Shown here: positions 8,793-16,465 of the stretch, piece after piece
How the letters are laid out: every line of letters begins with the position of its first letter
Position numbering within the stretch: the stretch's first letter is position 1
NCBI RefSeq assembly: GCF_030848395.1
Contig: NZ_JAVDBT010000012.1
Span: 1-64,000 of the forward strand
Length of the DNA: 64,000 nucleotides
Reading direction: 5' to 3'
DNA from: Pseudogemmobacter lacusdianii
GTDB taxonomy: Bacteria > Pseudomonadota > Alphaproteobacteria > Rhodobacterales > Rhodobacteraceae
Translations under genes and position numbers: made by a program
The notes under the pieces: model-generated
What the model was told of the DNA's origin: nothing
The model's database searches: none
Seen by the model: the letters and a program-made list of their open reading frames with translations, nothing else

Positions 8793-9278
8793 ATGAAAAC
8801 GCTCAAAGACGCCTTCGAACACACGCTGCAAGACATTTACTGGGCTGAGAAAGCCTTGGTCAAAGCGCTGCCCAAAGTCGCTCGCTCGGTCAATAATGGC
8901 GAGTTGAAACTGGCGGTTGAGGCACATCTTGAAGAAACCAAGGGCCATGTCGCCACGCTGGAAAAGGTCTTCGCTTCGGTCAAACTGAAGGCGAGCGGCG
9001 AGAAGTGCGACGCCATGGCGGGGCTGTTGAAAGAAACTGACGGGCTGATTGAAGAGGCCGAAGGCCACGCCTTGGATGTCACCCTGATCGCGGCGGCCCA
9101 AGCCGTCGAGCATTACGAGATTGCCCGCTATGGCACTTTGCGCGAATGGGCGAAGATCCTTGGCTATGATGAGGCGCATAAGCTCCTGACCTTGATCCTG
9201 GACGAAGAAAAGGCCGCCAATGCCAAGCTGACGGCTTTGGCCGTGACCGGTGTGAACGGGTCCGAGGCTTTGCGTTAA
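8793..9278 (+). CDS. YciE/YciF-like DUF892 ferritin-like protein
   Basis: A 161-residue, four-helix-bundle protein of the DUF892 (YciE/YciF) family of the ferritin-like superfamily. Members are induced by osmotic or general stress. The N-terminal LKDAFEHTLQDIYWAEKALV and the acidic/His positions in AHLEETKGH and AAQAVEHYEIARY are typical of the di-iron helices. The ATG at 8793 has AGG with 9 nt spacing; the ATG at 8784 is a poor alternative because the purine run touches it. It is preceded by an EcfG-type promoter candidate and converges on the DNA ligase gene. Confidence 0.87.
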   Translation: MKTLKDAFEHTLQDIYWAEKALVKALPKVARSVNNGELKLAVEAHLEETKGHVATLEKVFASVKLKASGEKCDAMAGLLKETDGLIEEAEGHALDVTLIAAAQAVEHYEIARYGTLREWAKILGYDEAHKLLTLILDEEKAANAKLTALAVTGVNGSEALR

Positions 9279-9302
9279 CGCCGCTCCGTTACACCGAATC
9301 GA

Positions 9303-10877
9303 TCAGCCCTCGACTTCTGCCGGGGGCAACATCGCTATCAAGCTCTGCAACTGGTCCGCCTCTGCGGCAGGTTTGTCCCAGCGAATGCGCGAGATGCGCG
9401 GAAACCGCATCGCCACGCCCGAGCGGTGCCGGCTGGACCGGTTCAGCCCTTCAAACGCCACCTCGACCACCAAAAGCGGCGCCAACTGCCGCACCGGGCC
9501 AAAGCGCTGCACGGTGTTCTTGCGCACAAAACGGTCAAGCTCTTGCAGCTCTTGGTCGGTGAAGCCGAAATAGGCTTTGCCCACCGGCACAAGGTCTGCC
9601 CCGTCCCAGACACCAAAGGTGAAGTCACTGTAAAAGCCCGATCTTTTGCCATGGCCACTTTGCGCATAAAGCAGCACCGCATCGACCAGCATCGGGTCGC
9701 GCTTCCACTTAAACCAAGGCCCGCGCAGCCGCCCCGCCAGATAGGGCGAATCGCGCCGCTTCAGCATCACCCCTTCGATCACCGCAGAAGGAGGCGCGGC
9801 GCGCAATGCCGCCAGCTCCTCCCAAGTGGTGAACCTTAAGAGCGGCGAGACATCGATCCTCGGCGATCGCAGTGGCAAATCCTCAAGCCGCGCGCGCCGA
9901 TCTGAAAGCGGCAGACTGCGCAGATCCTCGCCTTGCCACGTCAGCACGTCGTAGGCCCGCAGCGCCGCCGGATGGCTTTGCAGCATGGCTTTGGAAATGA
10001 CCTTCCGCCCGAGCCGCTTTTGCAGATCTGCGAAACTGGCCACTTGATCGCCGCGCCGCACCAAAAGCTCGCCGTCCAAAGAGCCCTCGAAATCAAGCGC
10101 GTCCAAAAGGTCGGGGAAGGCCCTGCCGATATCCTCGCCCGTGCGCGAGTAAAGCCGCCGCTCGCCGCCCTCGGCCACGGCTTGCACCCGGATGCCGTCC
10201 CATTTCCACTCGGCAAAGTAATCTTCGGGCGTCAGCGCTTGCAGATCCTCGGGCGTCACTGGCGTCGACAGCATCACCGGTCGGAAGGGTGCCAAGGCTG
10301 CCGCCTCGGGCCGCGCGCCGCCTGAAAGCCAGTCGAAAAGCGGCTGGAACGGCGGCACCAGCCCGTGCCAGATCTCTTCGATCTCCTCGACCGGGCGGCT
10401 GCCCAAAGCGGCCAGTGCGACCCGCGCCAGACGGGCCGAGACGCCAACGCGCAGATTGCCGGTGGCAAGCTTCAGGAAGGCCAACCGCTCGGGCGGATGC
10501 ATCTGGTCGAGCACCGTCGCAATCGCCCCCGGCAGCGCCAGTTTGCCGGTGCTTTGCAGCAAAGCCACCGCCTCACGCAAAGGCACATCGGCCAACGCGC
10601 CCTCAGGCTCGGGCCAGATCAACGCAATCGTCTCGGCCAGATCGCCGACGAAATCGTAGGAGAGCGCCAAAAGCTCGGCGTCCACCCGCTCACCCGTCAG
10701 CCGCCGCAACAGCGAGGGTGAGACCTGACGCAGTTCCAGCGTGCCGGTCAAAGCCGCCAGCGCCCAGCCTCGATCTGGGTCGGGTGTATCGCGGAAGTAA
10801 TGCGCCAGGATCGTCAGCTTGGCATTGCGCCCTGCGGTAAAAGCCAGCCGCTCCAAGAGGTTGGCAAAGGCTTTCAT
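9303..10877 (-). CDS. ATP-dependent DNA ligase (ligase-associated repair set)
   Basis: A 524-residue ATP-dependent DNA ligase. Residues 1 to about 200 form the N-terminal DNA-binding helical domain. The nucleotidyltransferase domain follows with motif I EWKWDGIR, the AMP-accepting lysine being K225. Later motifs include LDGELLVRRGD (motif III) and the C-terminal OB domain with VEVAFEGLNRSSRHR. It seals nicked DNA using ATP, in addition to the essential NAD ligase expected elsewhere. The start codon overlaps the stop of the exonuclease gene (ATGA). Helicase and phosphoesterase partners of the same set lie at 47540-50578. Confidence 0.93.
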   Translation of the reverse strand: MKAFANLLERLAFTAGRNAKLTILAHYFRDTPDPDRGWALAALTGTLELRQVSPSLLRRLTGERVDAELLALSYDFVGDLAETIALIWPEPEGALADVPLREAVALLQSTGKLALPGAIATVLDQMHPPERLAFLKLATGNLRVGVSARLARVALAALGSRPVEEIEEIWHGLVPPFQPLFDWLSGGARPEAAALAPFRPVMLSTPVTPEDLQALTPEDYFAEWKWDGIRVQAVAEGGERRLYSRTGEDIGRAFPDLLDALDFEGSLDGELLVRRGDQVASFADLQKRLGRKVISKAMLQSHPAALRAYDVLTWQGEDLRSLPLSDRRARLEDLPLRSPRIDVSPLLRFTTWEELAALRAAPPSAVIEGVMLKRRDSPYLAGRLRGPWFKWKRDPMLVDAVLLYAQSGHGKRSGFYSDFTFGVWDGADLVPVGKAYFGFTDQELQELDRFVRKNTVQRFGPVRQLAPLLVVEVAFEGLNRSSRHRSGVAMRFPRISRIRWDKPAAEADQLQSLIAMLPPAEVEG

Positions 10878-11869
10878 TCCGGCTCATCCCCATAACCAAC
10901 CAGCCGCAGGGGCCGCGCGGGCACCCCCTCCATCGCGCACCAGCGCATCAGCCCATCCTCGGCACCATGCGTGATCCAAACCTCCTGAGGGCTGAGCTCG
11001 CGGATTGTGGCGGTCAGCTGCGGCCAATCAACATGATCGCTGATCACCAAAGGCAGCTCCACGCCGCGCTGACGCGCGCGGGCGCGCACCGTCATCCACC
11101 CCGAGGCATAGCTGAGCACCGGATCGCGAAAGCGCTGCACCCAAGGGCTCGCAAAGGCCGAGGGCGGGGCAAGCACCAGCTGCGCGCCCTTGGCATCGGT
11201 GGCGGGAACAAGCGGGCCAAGATCAATGCCTTGCGCAATGTGATAGTCGCAAAGCCGCTGCAAAGCGCCGTGCAGAGCGATGGGTTCTTGATGCCCCGCC
11301 TGCCGCACCAGCGCGATCAGCCGCTGCGCCTTTCCAAGGGCATAGACCCCCACCAGATGCGGCCGCTCGGGAAATTCCGCCATGCTGGCCAGAAGCCGCC
11401 GCGCCTCGGCCAAAGGGTCGGGATGGCGGAAGACTGGCAGGCCAAAGGTCGCCTCGGTGATGAAAACATCGCAATCGACCGGCTCCCAAGGCAGGCAAAC
11501 CGGGTTGGGCGTGCGGCAATAATCGCCGGAGTTGAGGATGCGTGGCCCGTCATCCGGCGTGATCAGGATCTGTGCAGAGCCAAGGATATGGCCCGCTGGA
11601 TGGAAGCTGACGGTAACCTTGCCCAAGCGCAAAGGCCCTTCGGCCACCTGCTTTTGCGCGGTAAAATCCTCGCCATAGCGGATCGCCATGATCTCCAGCG
11701 TCTGGCGGGTGGCGAGCACCGCGCCATGACCGGGACGGGCGTGGTCCGAGTGTCCATGCGTGACCAAAGCGCGCGGCACCGGGGTAAGCGGGTCGATATA
11801 GAAATCGCCATCCGGGCAGTATAACCCGGAGTCCGTTGGGAAAAGGATCTGATCGGCCCGCCTCGCCAC
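10874..11869 (-). CDS. DNA ligase-associated DNA exonuclease (metallo-beta-lactamase fold)
   Basis: A 331-residue MBL/beta-CASP-type nuclease of the ligase-associated exonuclease family. The metal-binding signature THGHSDHARPGH is near residue 40, followed by FHPAGHILGSAQ and ITEATFGLP. The probable start is GTG at 11869, preceded by GAGGGGGGAAAC. Upstream in-frame sequence (to 11914) has no better Shine-Dalgarno. It is coupled to the ligase gene by a 4-bp overlap. In Pseudomonas putida the corresponding Exo, Lig, Lhr and MPE proteins form one repair cluster. Confidence 0.92.
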   Translation of the reverse strand: MARRADQILFPTDSGLYCPDGDFYIDPLTPVPRALVTHGHSDHARPGHGAVLATRQTLEIMAIRYGEDFTAQKQVAEGPLRLGKVTVSFHPAGHILGSAQILITPDDGPRILNSGDYCRTPNPVCLPWEPVDCDVFITEATFGLPVFRHPDPLAEARRLLASMAEFPERPHLVGVYALGKAQRLIALVRQAGHQEPIALHGALQRLCDYHIAQGIDLGPLVPATDAKGAQLVLAPPSAFASPWVQRFRDPVLSYASGWMTVRARARQRGVELPLVISDHVDWPQLTATIRELSPQEVWITHGAEDGLMRWCAMEGVPARPLRLVGYGDEPE

Positions 11870-11970
11870 GTTTCCCCCCTCTGCCAAGCCGAACCTGTCC
11901 CGGGCTTTAGGCAACAGCTCAGCCCACCCAAGGGTTCCCCCATGCCGGTAGGAAAGCGCTTTAGCCCGCC

Positions 11971-12756
11971 TTAACCTGCGGCTTGCGCATTCGCTTGCCG
12001 CATCGCCAAGGCCTTATCAGTGGCCGCCGACAGCGCCGCCGCAACAGCCGCAGAGAAGCCCTTCGCCTCGGCCGTCTCAAGCCCGGCGCAGGTCGTGCCG
12101 CGATAATCGATGAAGGTCTGCACCAAGGCCGGAGCCTCCGCCACCTTGCCCTCCAACAGCCGGGCCGAGGCGCAGACCGTTGCCTCAACCGCGCGCGCCG
12201 CCACATCCGGCGCCACGCCACGCTCGGCCAAGAAGGCCAGCATCGCTTGTGCCAAAAGGGCAGGATAGGCGGGACCCGAGCCCGAAAGCGCCGTCATCAC
12301 CTCCAGCTGAGCCTCCTCGGGCAGCTCTTCTTGGCTGCCAATCGCGCCCAGAACCCGCGCCGCGGCGGCGCGATCTTCGGCAGTGACCCCAGCCCCTGCC
12401 ACCCAAGGCGAATAACTCGCCCCGATCTCAGCCGAGGCATTGGGCATCGCGCGCAGGACACGCCCGCCGCATTGCGCCAAGGTGGAAAGTCCAACACCGG
12501 CCATGAAGGAAATCACTAGTTTTCCCGGCGCTTGCAGTTGCAACCCCGCCCAATCCTCGGGCCGGACCGAGACGACAATCACATCCGATTGCGCCACGAG
12601 ATCGGCAAGATCGTTGGCCCACACCACCGCGCGACCACCGTAATCTTGCGGTCCGCGGCGGTTCAGCAAAATCACCTCAGCCAGTTTTTTATCAACCAAG
12701 CTGCGCCCCAAGGCGCCGCCCAACCAGCCGGTGCCGCCAATGATTCCAACCCGCAT
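11971..12756 (-). CDS. proC: Pyrroline-5-carboxylate reductase
   Basis: A 261-residue NAD(P)H-dependent reductase for the last step of proline synthesis. It has the N-terminal Rossmann motif GIIGGTGWLG, the mid segment VVSVRPEDW, RAMPNASAEIG and the C-terminal helical dimer domain with TALSGSGPAY and YRGTTCAGLETAE. The family signature TxxPGGTT appears as YRGTTCAGL, slightly degenerate. A second ProC elsewhere in the genome cannot be excluded. It has no tight operon partner. Confidence 0.88.
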   Translation of the reverse strand: MRVGIIGGTGWLGGALGRSLVDKKLAEVILLNRRGPQDYGGRAVVWANDLADLVAQSDVIVVSVRPEDWAGLQLQAPGKLVISFMAGVGLSTLAQCGGRVLRAMPNASAEIGASYSPWVAGAGVTAEDRAAAARVLGAIGSQEELPEEAQLEVMTALSGSGPAYPALLAQAMLAFLAERGVAPDVAARAVEATVCASARLLEGKVAEAPALVQTFIDYRGTTCAGLETAEAKGFSAAVAAALSAATDKALAMRQANAQAAG

Positions 12757-12799
12757 CGCATTGTTTCCTTAGTGGTTCTTCACGCAGCCTGACCTAAGG

Positions 12800-13543
12800 T
12801 CAGACATTGGTCCAGCCGCCATCAATCACATGCGCATGGCCGGTGGTGAACGCCGATTCATCCGAAGCAAGATAGACCACCAGATGCGCAATCTCCTCTG
12901 GCAGGGCGAGGCGCCCCATCGGCTGGCGCGCGATGAAAGCCGCACGCGCTTTGTCGTAATCACCCGTGGCGCGCAGCCGCTCTTCAAGGCTTGGGCTGTC
13001 CACCGTGCCGGGGCAAATCGCATTGCAGCGGATCCCTTGGGTGGCAAAATCCGCCGCAATCGCCTTGGTGAGGCCGATCACCCCGGCTTTGGTCACACCG
13101 TAAACGAAGCGGTCCGGCGCGGCGATGATCGAGCTTACGGCCGAGGCCATATTGACGATGGACCCGCCACCTTTGGCGATCATCCCCGGAAGGAAGGCTT
13201 TGCACATTCGGAACATCGAGCTGACGTTGACGTCCATCGAAAAGGCCCAATCCTCGTCCGAACAGTCCAGAATCGAACCATTGGCAACAAAGCCTGCGCA
13301 GTTGAAAAGCACGTCCGTTCGCGGCAGTTCGGCGGCAAGGCGCTGCACCGCAACGCTGTCGCGCACATTCAGATGTCGGGTCTCGATGCCCTGTTCGGCC
13401 AGTTCCCCCAAAGTGCGAGAGTTGATATCGGTGGCGATCACCTGCGCGCCCTCGGCCTGCATCGCCAAAGCCGAGGCCCGACCGATGCCCTGCCCCGCCG
13501 CCGTCACCACACAAATTTTGTCCTGCAACCGGCCTGCCATCAA
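12800..13543 (-). CDS. SDR-family dehydrogenase, BDH2/DHRS6-like
   Basis: A 247-residue classical short-chain dehydrogenase. The cofactor motif is TAAGQGIGRAS, the Asp after strand 2 (IATDIN) favours NAD, and the catalytic serine-Tyr-Lys set is in MASAVSS and YGVTKAG. The sequence along its length (FNCAGFV, SILDCSDEDWAFSM, CPGTVDSPSLEER, IDGGW) resembles type 2 3-hydroxybutyrate dehydrogenase and 2-keto-3-deoxy-L-fuconate dehydrogenase. The substrate is therefore either a hydroxy acid or a keto-deoxy sugar acid; neighbours do not decide it. It is separated from proC by 43 bp. Confidence 0.85.
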   Translation of the reverse strand: MMAGRLQDKICVVTAAGQGIGRASALAMQAEGAQVIATDINSRTLGELAEQGIETRHLNVRDSVAVQRLAAELPRTDVLFNCAGFVANGSILDCSDEDWAFSMDVNVSSMFRMCKAFLPGMIAKGGGSIVNMASAVSSIIAAPDRFVYGVTKAGVIGLTKAIAADFATQGIRCNAICPGTVDSPSLEERLRATGDYDKARAAFIARQPMGRLALPEEIAHLVVYLASDESAFTTGHAHVIDGGWTNV

Positions 13544-13693
13544 TCTCTCCTTAACAATCTGGACCTAGCCTAAGCGGGCCCCGCCTCTCTTGCCAATGGT
13601 TGCGGGCAAGTCCTGTCGCTCGGTGCTTGCCCCGGCCCGCCTGCCCGTGCCAGTTTCACTCCGAACCGCCATATTGTGGCGGGCGGAGGCGCT

Positions 13694-14797
13694 ATGTCGA
13701 TCACCTTGGCCGCAAGCGGCATCACCCTGCAATTCTCCGCGCAAGGCGGGGTCATCCACCCGCTTGAAGTCACGGATCAAGGCCAGATCATCGCACCTTT
13801 GCATGCCGCCCCTTGGGCCGAGAAAGATGTTCCGACGGATGCTCCGCCGCATCAGGCTTGGCTGCGCGGGGATTTTCTAGCCGCTCCGATGGGTGCTGGC
13901 CCGGATGGTCTGCATGGTTTGGCGGCCAATGGCCCTTGGCAGGTCCTGCCCACGCAATCAGGCCAGCTGCGCGCATTGCTGCAAGGCCAGATCATGGGCG
14001 CCTCGGTGATCAAGGAGCTTTCGGTCAGCGACGATCATCCCTTCCTTTATCAGCGCCACCTCTTCATCGGCGGTTCTGGCAGCCTACCGGTCGCCAATCA
14101 CGCGATGGTCTCAGTGCCACAAGGCGCCAAGCTTTCCTTCTCGCGCAAGCGCTGGTTTGAAACCCTTTGCGCACCATTGGAACCCGATCCTGCGCGCGGT
14201 CGCTCGGCGTTGGCCTATCCCAAGCGCCACGAAGACCCGACCGAATTTCCCGGCAAAGACGGCCCGGTCAACCTTCACAGCTACCCTTGGGGCGCGGCGC
14301 ATGAGGATTTCGTCGCAGCAGTGGAAGAGCCAAGCTCGGCCTTGGGTTGGACGGCGGTGGTGCGCCCGGCTGAGGGCGATCTTTTCTTATCGCTGAAAAA
14401 CCCGATGGCCCTGCCGATGACCATGCTTTGGCATTCCAACGGCGGCCGCGATTATGCGCCCTGGAACGGCCGCCATCACGGCTGCCTTGGTGTCGAAGAG
14501 GGCGCGGCACTGCCCAATCTGGGGCTTTCGAGCCAAGAGACGCCCGATCCTTTGGCCGCCGCTGGCCAGCCCGGCCTTCTGCAGCTTGAACCGGCAGGCA
14601 CGGTTGACCTGCGCCATGTAATCGGCGCGATCCACTGGCCTTCGGGTCAGGCGGTGGCGGCGGTGCGGCTTGAGGGCGACGAGCTCACCGTCACTGGCGA
14701 CTGGGGCGCCGAGCGCCGCCTGCCCTTCCGCGGCGCATGGCTGCGCCTCAACCCGGCCCAAACCACTGCGAAGCCCGCACGCGACTGGGATTTCTAG
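13694..14797 (+). CDS. Uncharacterised protein, possibly mutarotase-like
   Basis: A 367-residue soluble protein that I cannot assign firmly. The pattern of strands and segments such as PPHQAWLRGDF, GLHGLAANGPWQVL, PFLYQRHLFIGG and WNGRHHGCLGVEEG is reminiscent of the beta-sandwich of aldose 1-epimerase-like proteins, with histidines that could be catalytic. There is no signal peptide. The ATG at 13694 is preceded by GGAGG with 4 nt spacing, preferred over the upstream GTG at 13676. It converges with galE, ending 4 bp away, which fits a sugar-linked role; that is inference. Confidence 0.6.
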   Translation: MSITLAASGITLQFSAQGGVIHPLEVTDQGQIIAPLHAAPWAEKDVPTDAPPHQAWLRGDFLAAPMGAGPDGLHGLAANGPWQVLPTQSGQLRALLQGQIMGASVIKELSVSDDHPFLYQRHLFIGGSGSLPVANHAMVSVPQGAKLSFSRKRWFETLCAPLEPDPARGRSALAYPKRHEDPTEFPGKDGPVNLHSYPWGAAHEDFVAAVEEPSSALGWTAVVRPAEGDLFLSLKNPMALPMTMLWHSNGGRDYAPWNGRHHGCLGVEEGAALPNLGLSSQETPDPLAAAGQPGLLQLEPAGTVDLRHVIGAIHWPSGQAVAAVRLEGDELTVTGDWGAERRLPFRGAWLRLNPAQTTAKPARDWDF

Positions 14798-14801
14798 CCG
14801 C

Positions 14802-15785
14802 TTATCGCTGATAACCGGGCTTTTGCGCCCAAGCCCAAGCATCGCCGATCATCTGGCGCAAGGAGGAATGCTGCGGCTCCCAGCCCAGCTCCTCAACCGC
14901 GCGGCGAGAACCCGAGACCAGTGCCGCCGCATCGCCAGCGCGCCGCGCGCCCATCACCACCGGCACCTCTCGATTGGTCACCGCGCGCGAGGCGGCAATC
15001 ACCTCTTTCACCGTGAACCCCGTGCCCGAGCCAAGGCAGAACACCCGATCCTCCTTGCCCTCCAAAAGCCAGCGCAGCCCCAAGACATGCGCCTGCGCAA
15101 GGTCCGTCACATGCACATAGTCGCGCAGACAGGTGCCGTCGCGAGTGGGGTAATCCTCGCCAAAAACCGTCAACGCAGGGCGTTTGCCCGCCACCGCCTC
15201 CAGCATCAGCGGGATCAAATGCGTCTCGGGTTGGTGCTGCTCGCCCAGCTCCCCCTCGGGATCGGCGCCCGCCACGTTGAAATAGCGAAAAATCACCCGG
15301 CGCAGCCCATGCGAAGCGCCAAAATCGCCCAACACCTCTTCGATCGCGCGTTTTGAGCCGCCATAGGCGTTGATGGGTCGCTGCGGTGTGTCCTCATCCA
15401 GCACCACACCATCTTGATCGCCATAGGTGGCACAGGTTGAGGAGAAGACGACATTTTTCACGCCATGCGCCACGGCCGATTCGATCAAGTTCAGCGCGCC
15501 GCCCAAATTGACCCGCCAATAGCGGCCGGGATCTTGCATCGATTCTCCGACCAAGGACAAAGCCGCGAAATGCATCACCGCCACCGGCCGGTGCTTTTCC
15601 ATTGCAGCATCAATCGCAGCCCGGTCCAGCAGATCGCCACGTTCCAACGGACCAAACCGCACAGCTTCGGCCCAGCCGGTCGACAGGTTATCAAAGGCAA
15701 CCGGCGTAAAACCGGCTCGGGCCAAGGCCTTACAGGCGTGACTGCCGATGTAACCGGCGCCGCCCGTTACCAAAACTGTCGTCAT
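14802..15785 (-). CDS. galE: UDP-glucose 4-epimerase
   Basis: A 327-residue extended SDR that interconverts UDP-glucose and UDP-galactose with bound NAD. The motifs are TGGAGYIG at residues 7-14, FSSTCATYG, the catalytic YGGSKRAIE (Y141, K145), FRYFNVAGADP and the C-terminal RAGDAAALVSGSRRA. It stands at the left border of the cell-surface region and probably supplies UDP-galactose for polysaccharide or lipopolysaccharide assembly. Its 5' end faces the secreted-protein gene at 15974 across an AT-rich 188-bp gap. Confidence 0.95.
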   Translation of the reverse strand: MTTVLVTGGAGYIGSHACKALARAGFTPVAFDNLSTGWAEAVRFGPLERGDLLDRAAIDAAMEKHRPVAVMHFAALSLVGESMQDPGRYWRVNLGGALNLIESAVAHGVKNVVFSSTCATYGDQDGVVLDEDTPQRPINAYGGSKRAIEEVLGDFGASHGLRRVIFRYFNVAGADPEGELGEQHQPETHLIPLMLEAVAGKRPALTVFGEDYPTRDGTCLRDYVHVTDLAQAHVLGLRWLLEGKEDRVFCLGSGTGFTVKEVIAASRAVTNREVPVVMGARRAGDAAALVSGSRRAVEELGWEPQHSSLRQMIGDAWAWAQKPGYQR

Positions 15786-15973
15786 ACCGCCCTGCCCTCG
15801 TCGCCCTACTTATACCGTTTGTCCGCTGCCAGCCTCCGGCTTGCAAGGGAAAGCCGAAGCATGGAATACACGCAGCATTAAGCAATTCATACTTTAGGGC
15901 TTGATATTATCTTTAGTATGTATCACCCTTTCCTAAGGGCCTCACACCCTCTGTTCCAGCTGGAGGTAACGAG

Positions 15974-16447
15974 TTGCAGGTTTGCTCTTTTCGGGGTGCC
16001 AGGCGCCTGAAGCTCAGGCGTCTGGTCCTCGTAATGACAGTTGCTTTGCCGCTGGTGACGCCTTGGCAAGGCACCGCGCAAGCCGGCGCACCAGTGATCG
16101 CCTACCGTTGCTCTGCGTCTCAACAGCTTGCGCCCGAAGCCTATACGCCTGTCTGCACCGCATTTTTGCAACATTTGCGGCAACGCTATCCCCAGTGGGT
16201 CTTCGCGCCCCAATCGACAAATGCCGCGTCTCCTGCCGAGCCCACCCTGACCGCCGAGCTGCACATCGCCGCTGCCCAGCGCAATTCGACCATCATTCAA
16301 CTGGTCTGGAGCGATGCTCAGGGACAACGCCACCCCGGCGAAGTGCATTCCGTTTCCAGCATGGATCGCAGCCTCAACGCGTCAATGCAAAGTTCACTTT
16401 ATGAGCGTTCAATCGCGCTGACGCCGGTGCCCATCCCAACAAAGTAA
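15974..16447 (+). CDS. Secreted hypothetical protein upstream of the RTX protease
   Basis: A 157-residue protein with a signal peptide: a basic n-region (RGARRLKLRR), a hydrophobic core LVLVMTVALPLV and a probable cleavage after AQA. The mature part has two cysteines (YRCSAS, PVCTAF), likely a disulfide, and no known domain. The start is TTG at 15974 with GGAGG at 7 nt; an ATG at 16034 would cut into the signal peptide. It sits 18 bp before the metalloprotease gene and is probably co-transcribed. A role as periplasmic inhibitor or helper is possible but unproven. Confidence 0.7.
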   Translation: MQVCSFRGARRLKLRRLVLVMTVALPLVTPWQGTAQAGAPVIAYRCSASQQLAPEAYTPVCTAFLQHLRQRYPQWVFAPQSTNAASPAEPTLTAELHIAAAQRNSTIIQLVWSDAQGQRHPGEVHSVSSMDRSLNASMQSSLYERSIALTPVPIPTK

Positions 16448-16465
16448 GAGAGAAAGGGCCTTGTG

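Noticed and set aside
8522-8848. Plus-strand frame of 108 codons after tRNA-Phe
   Set aside because: It overlaps the stress-gene start and a promoter candidate and has no family-like features.
15901-15930. Promoter-like TTGATA in the galE-side gap
   Set aside because: The nearest -10-like hexamer is at 14 bp, too close for a usual promoter.
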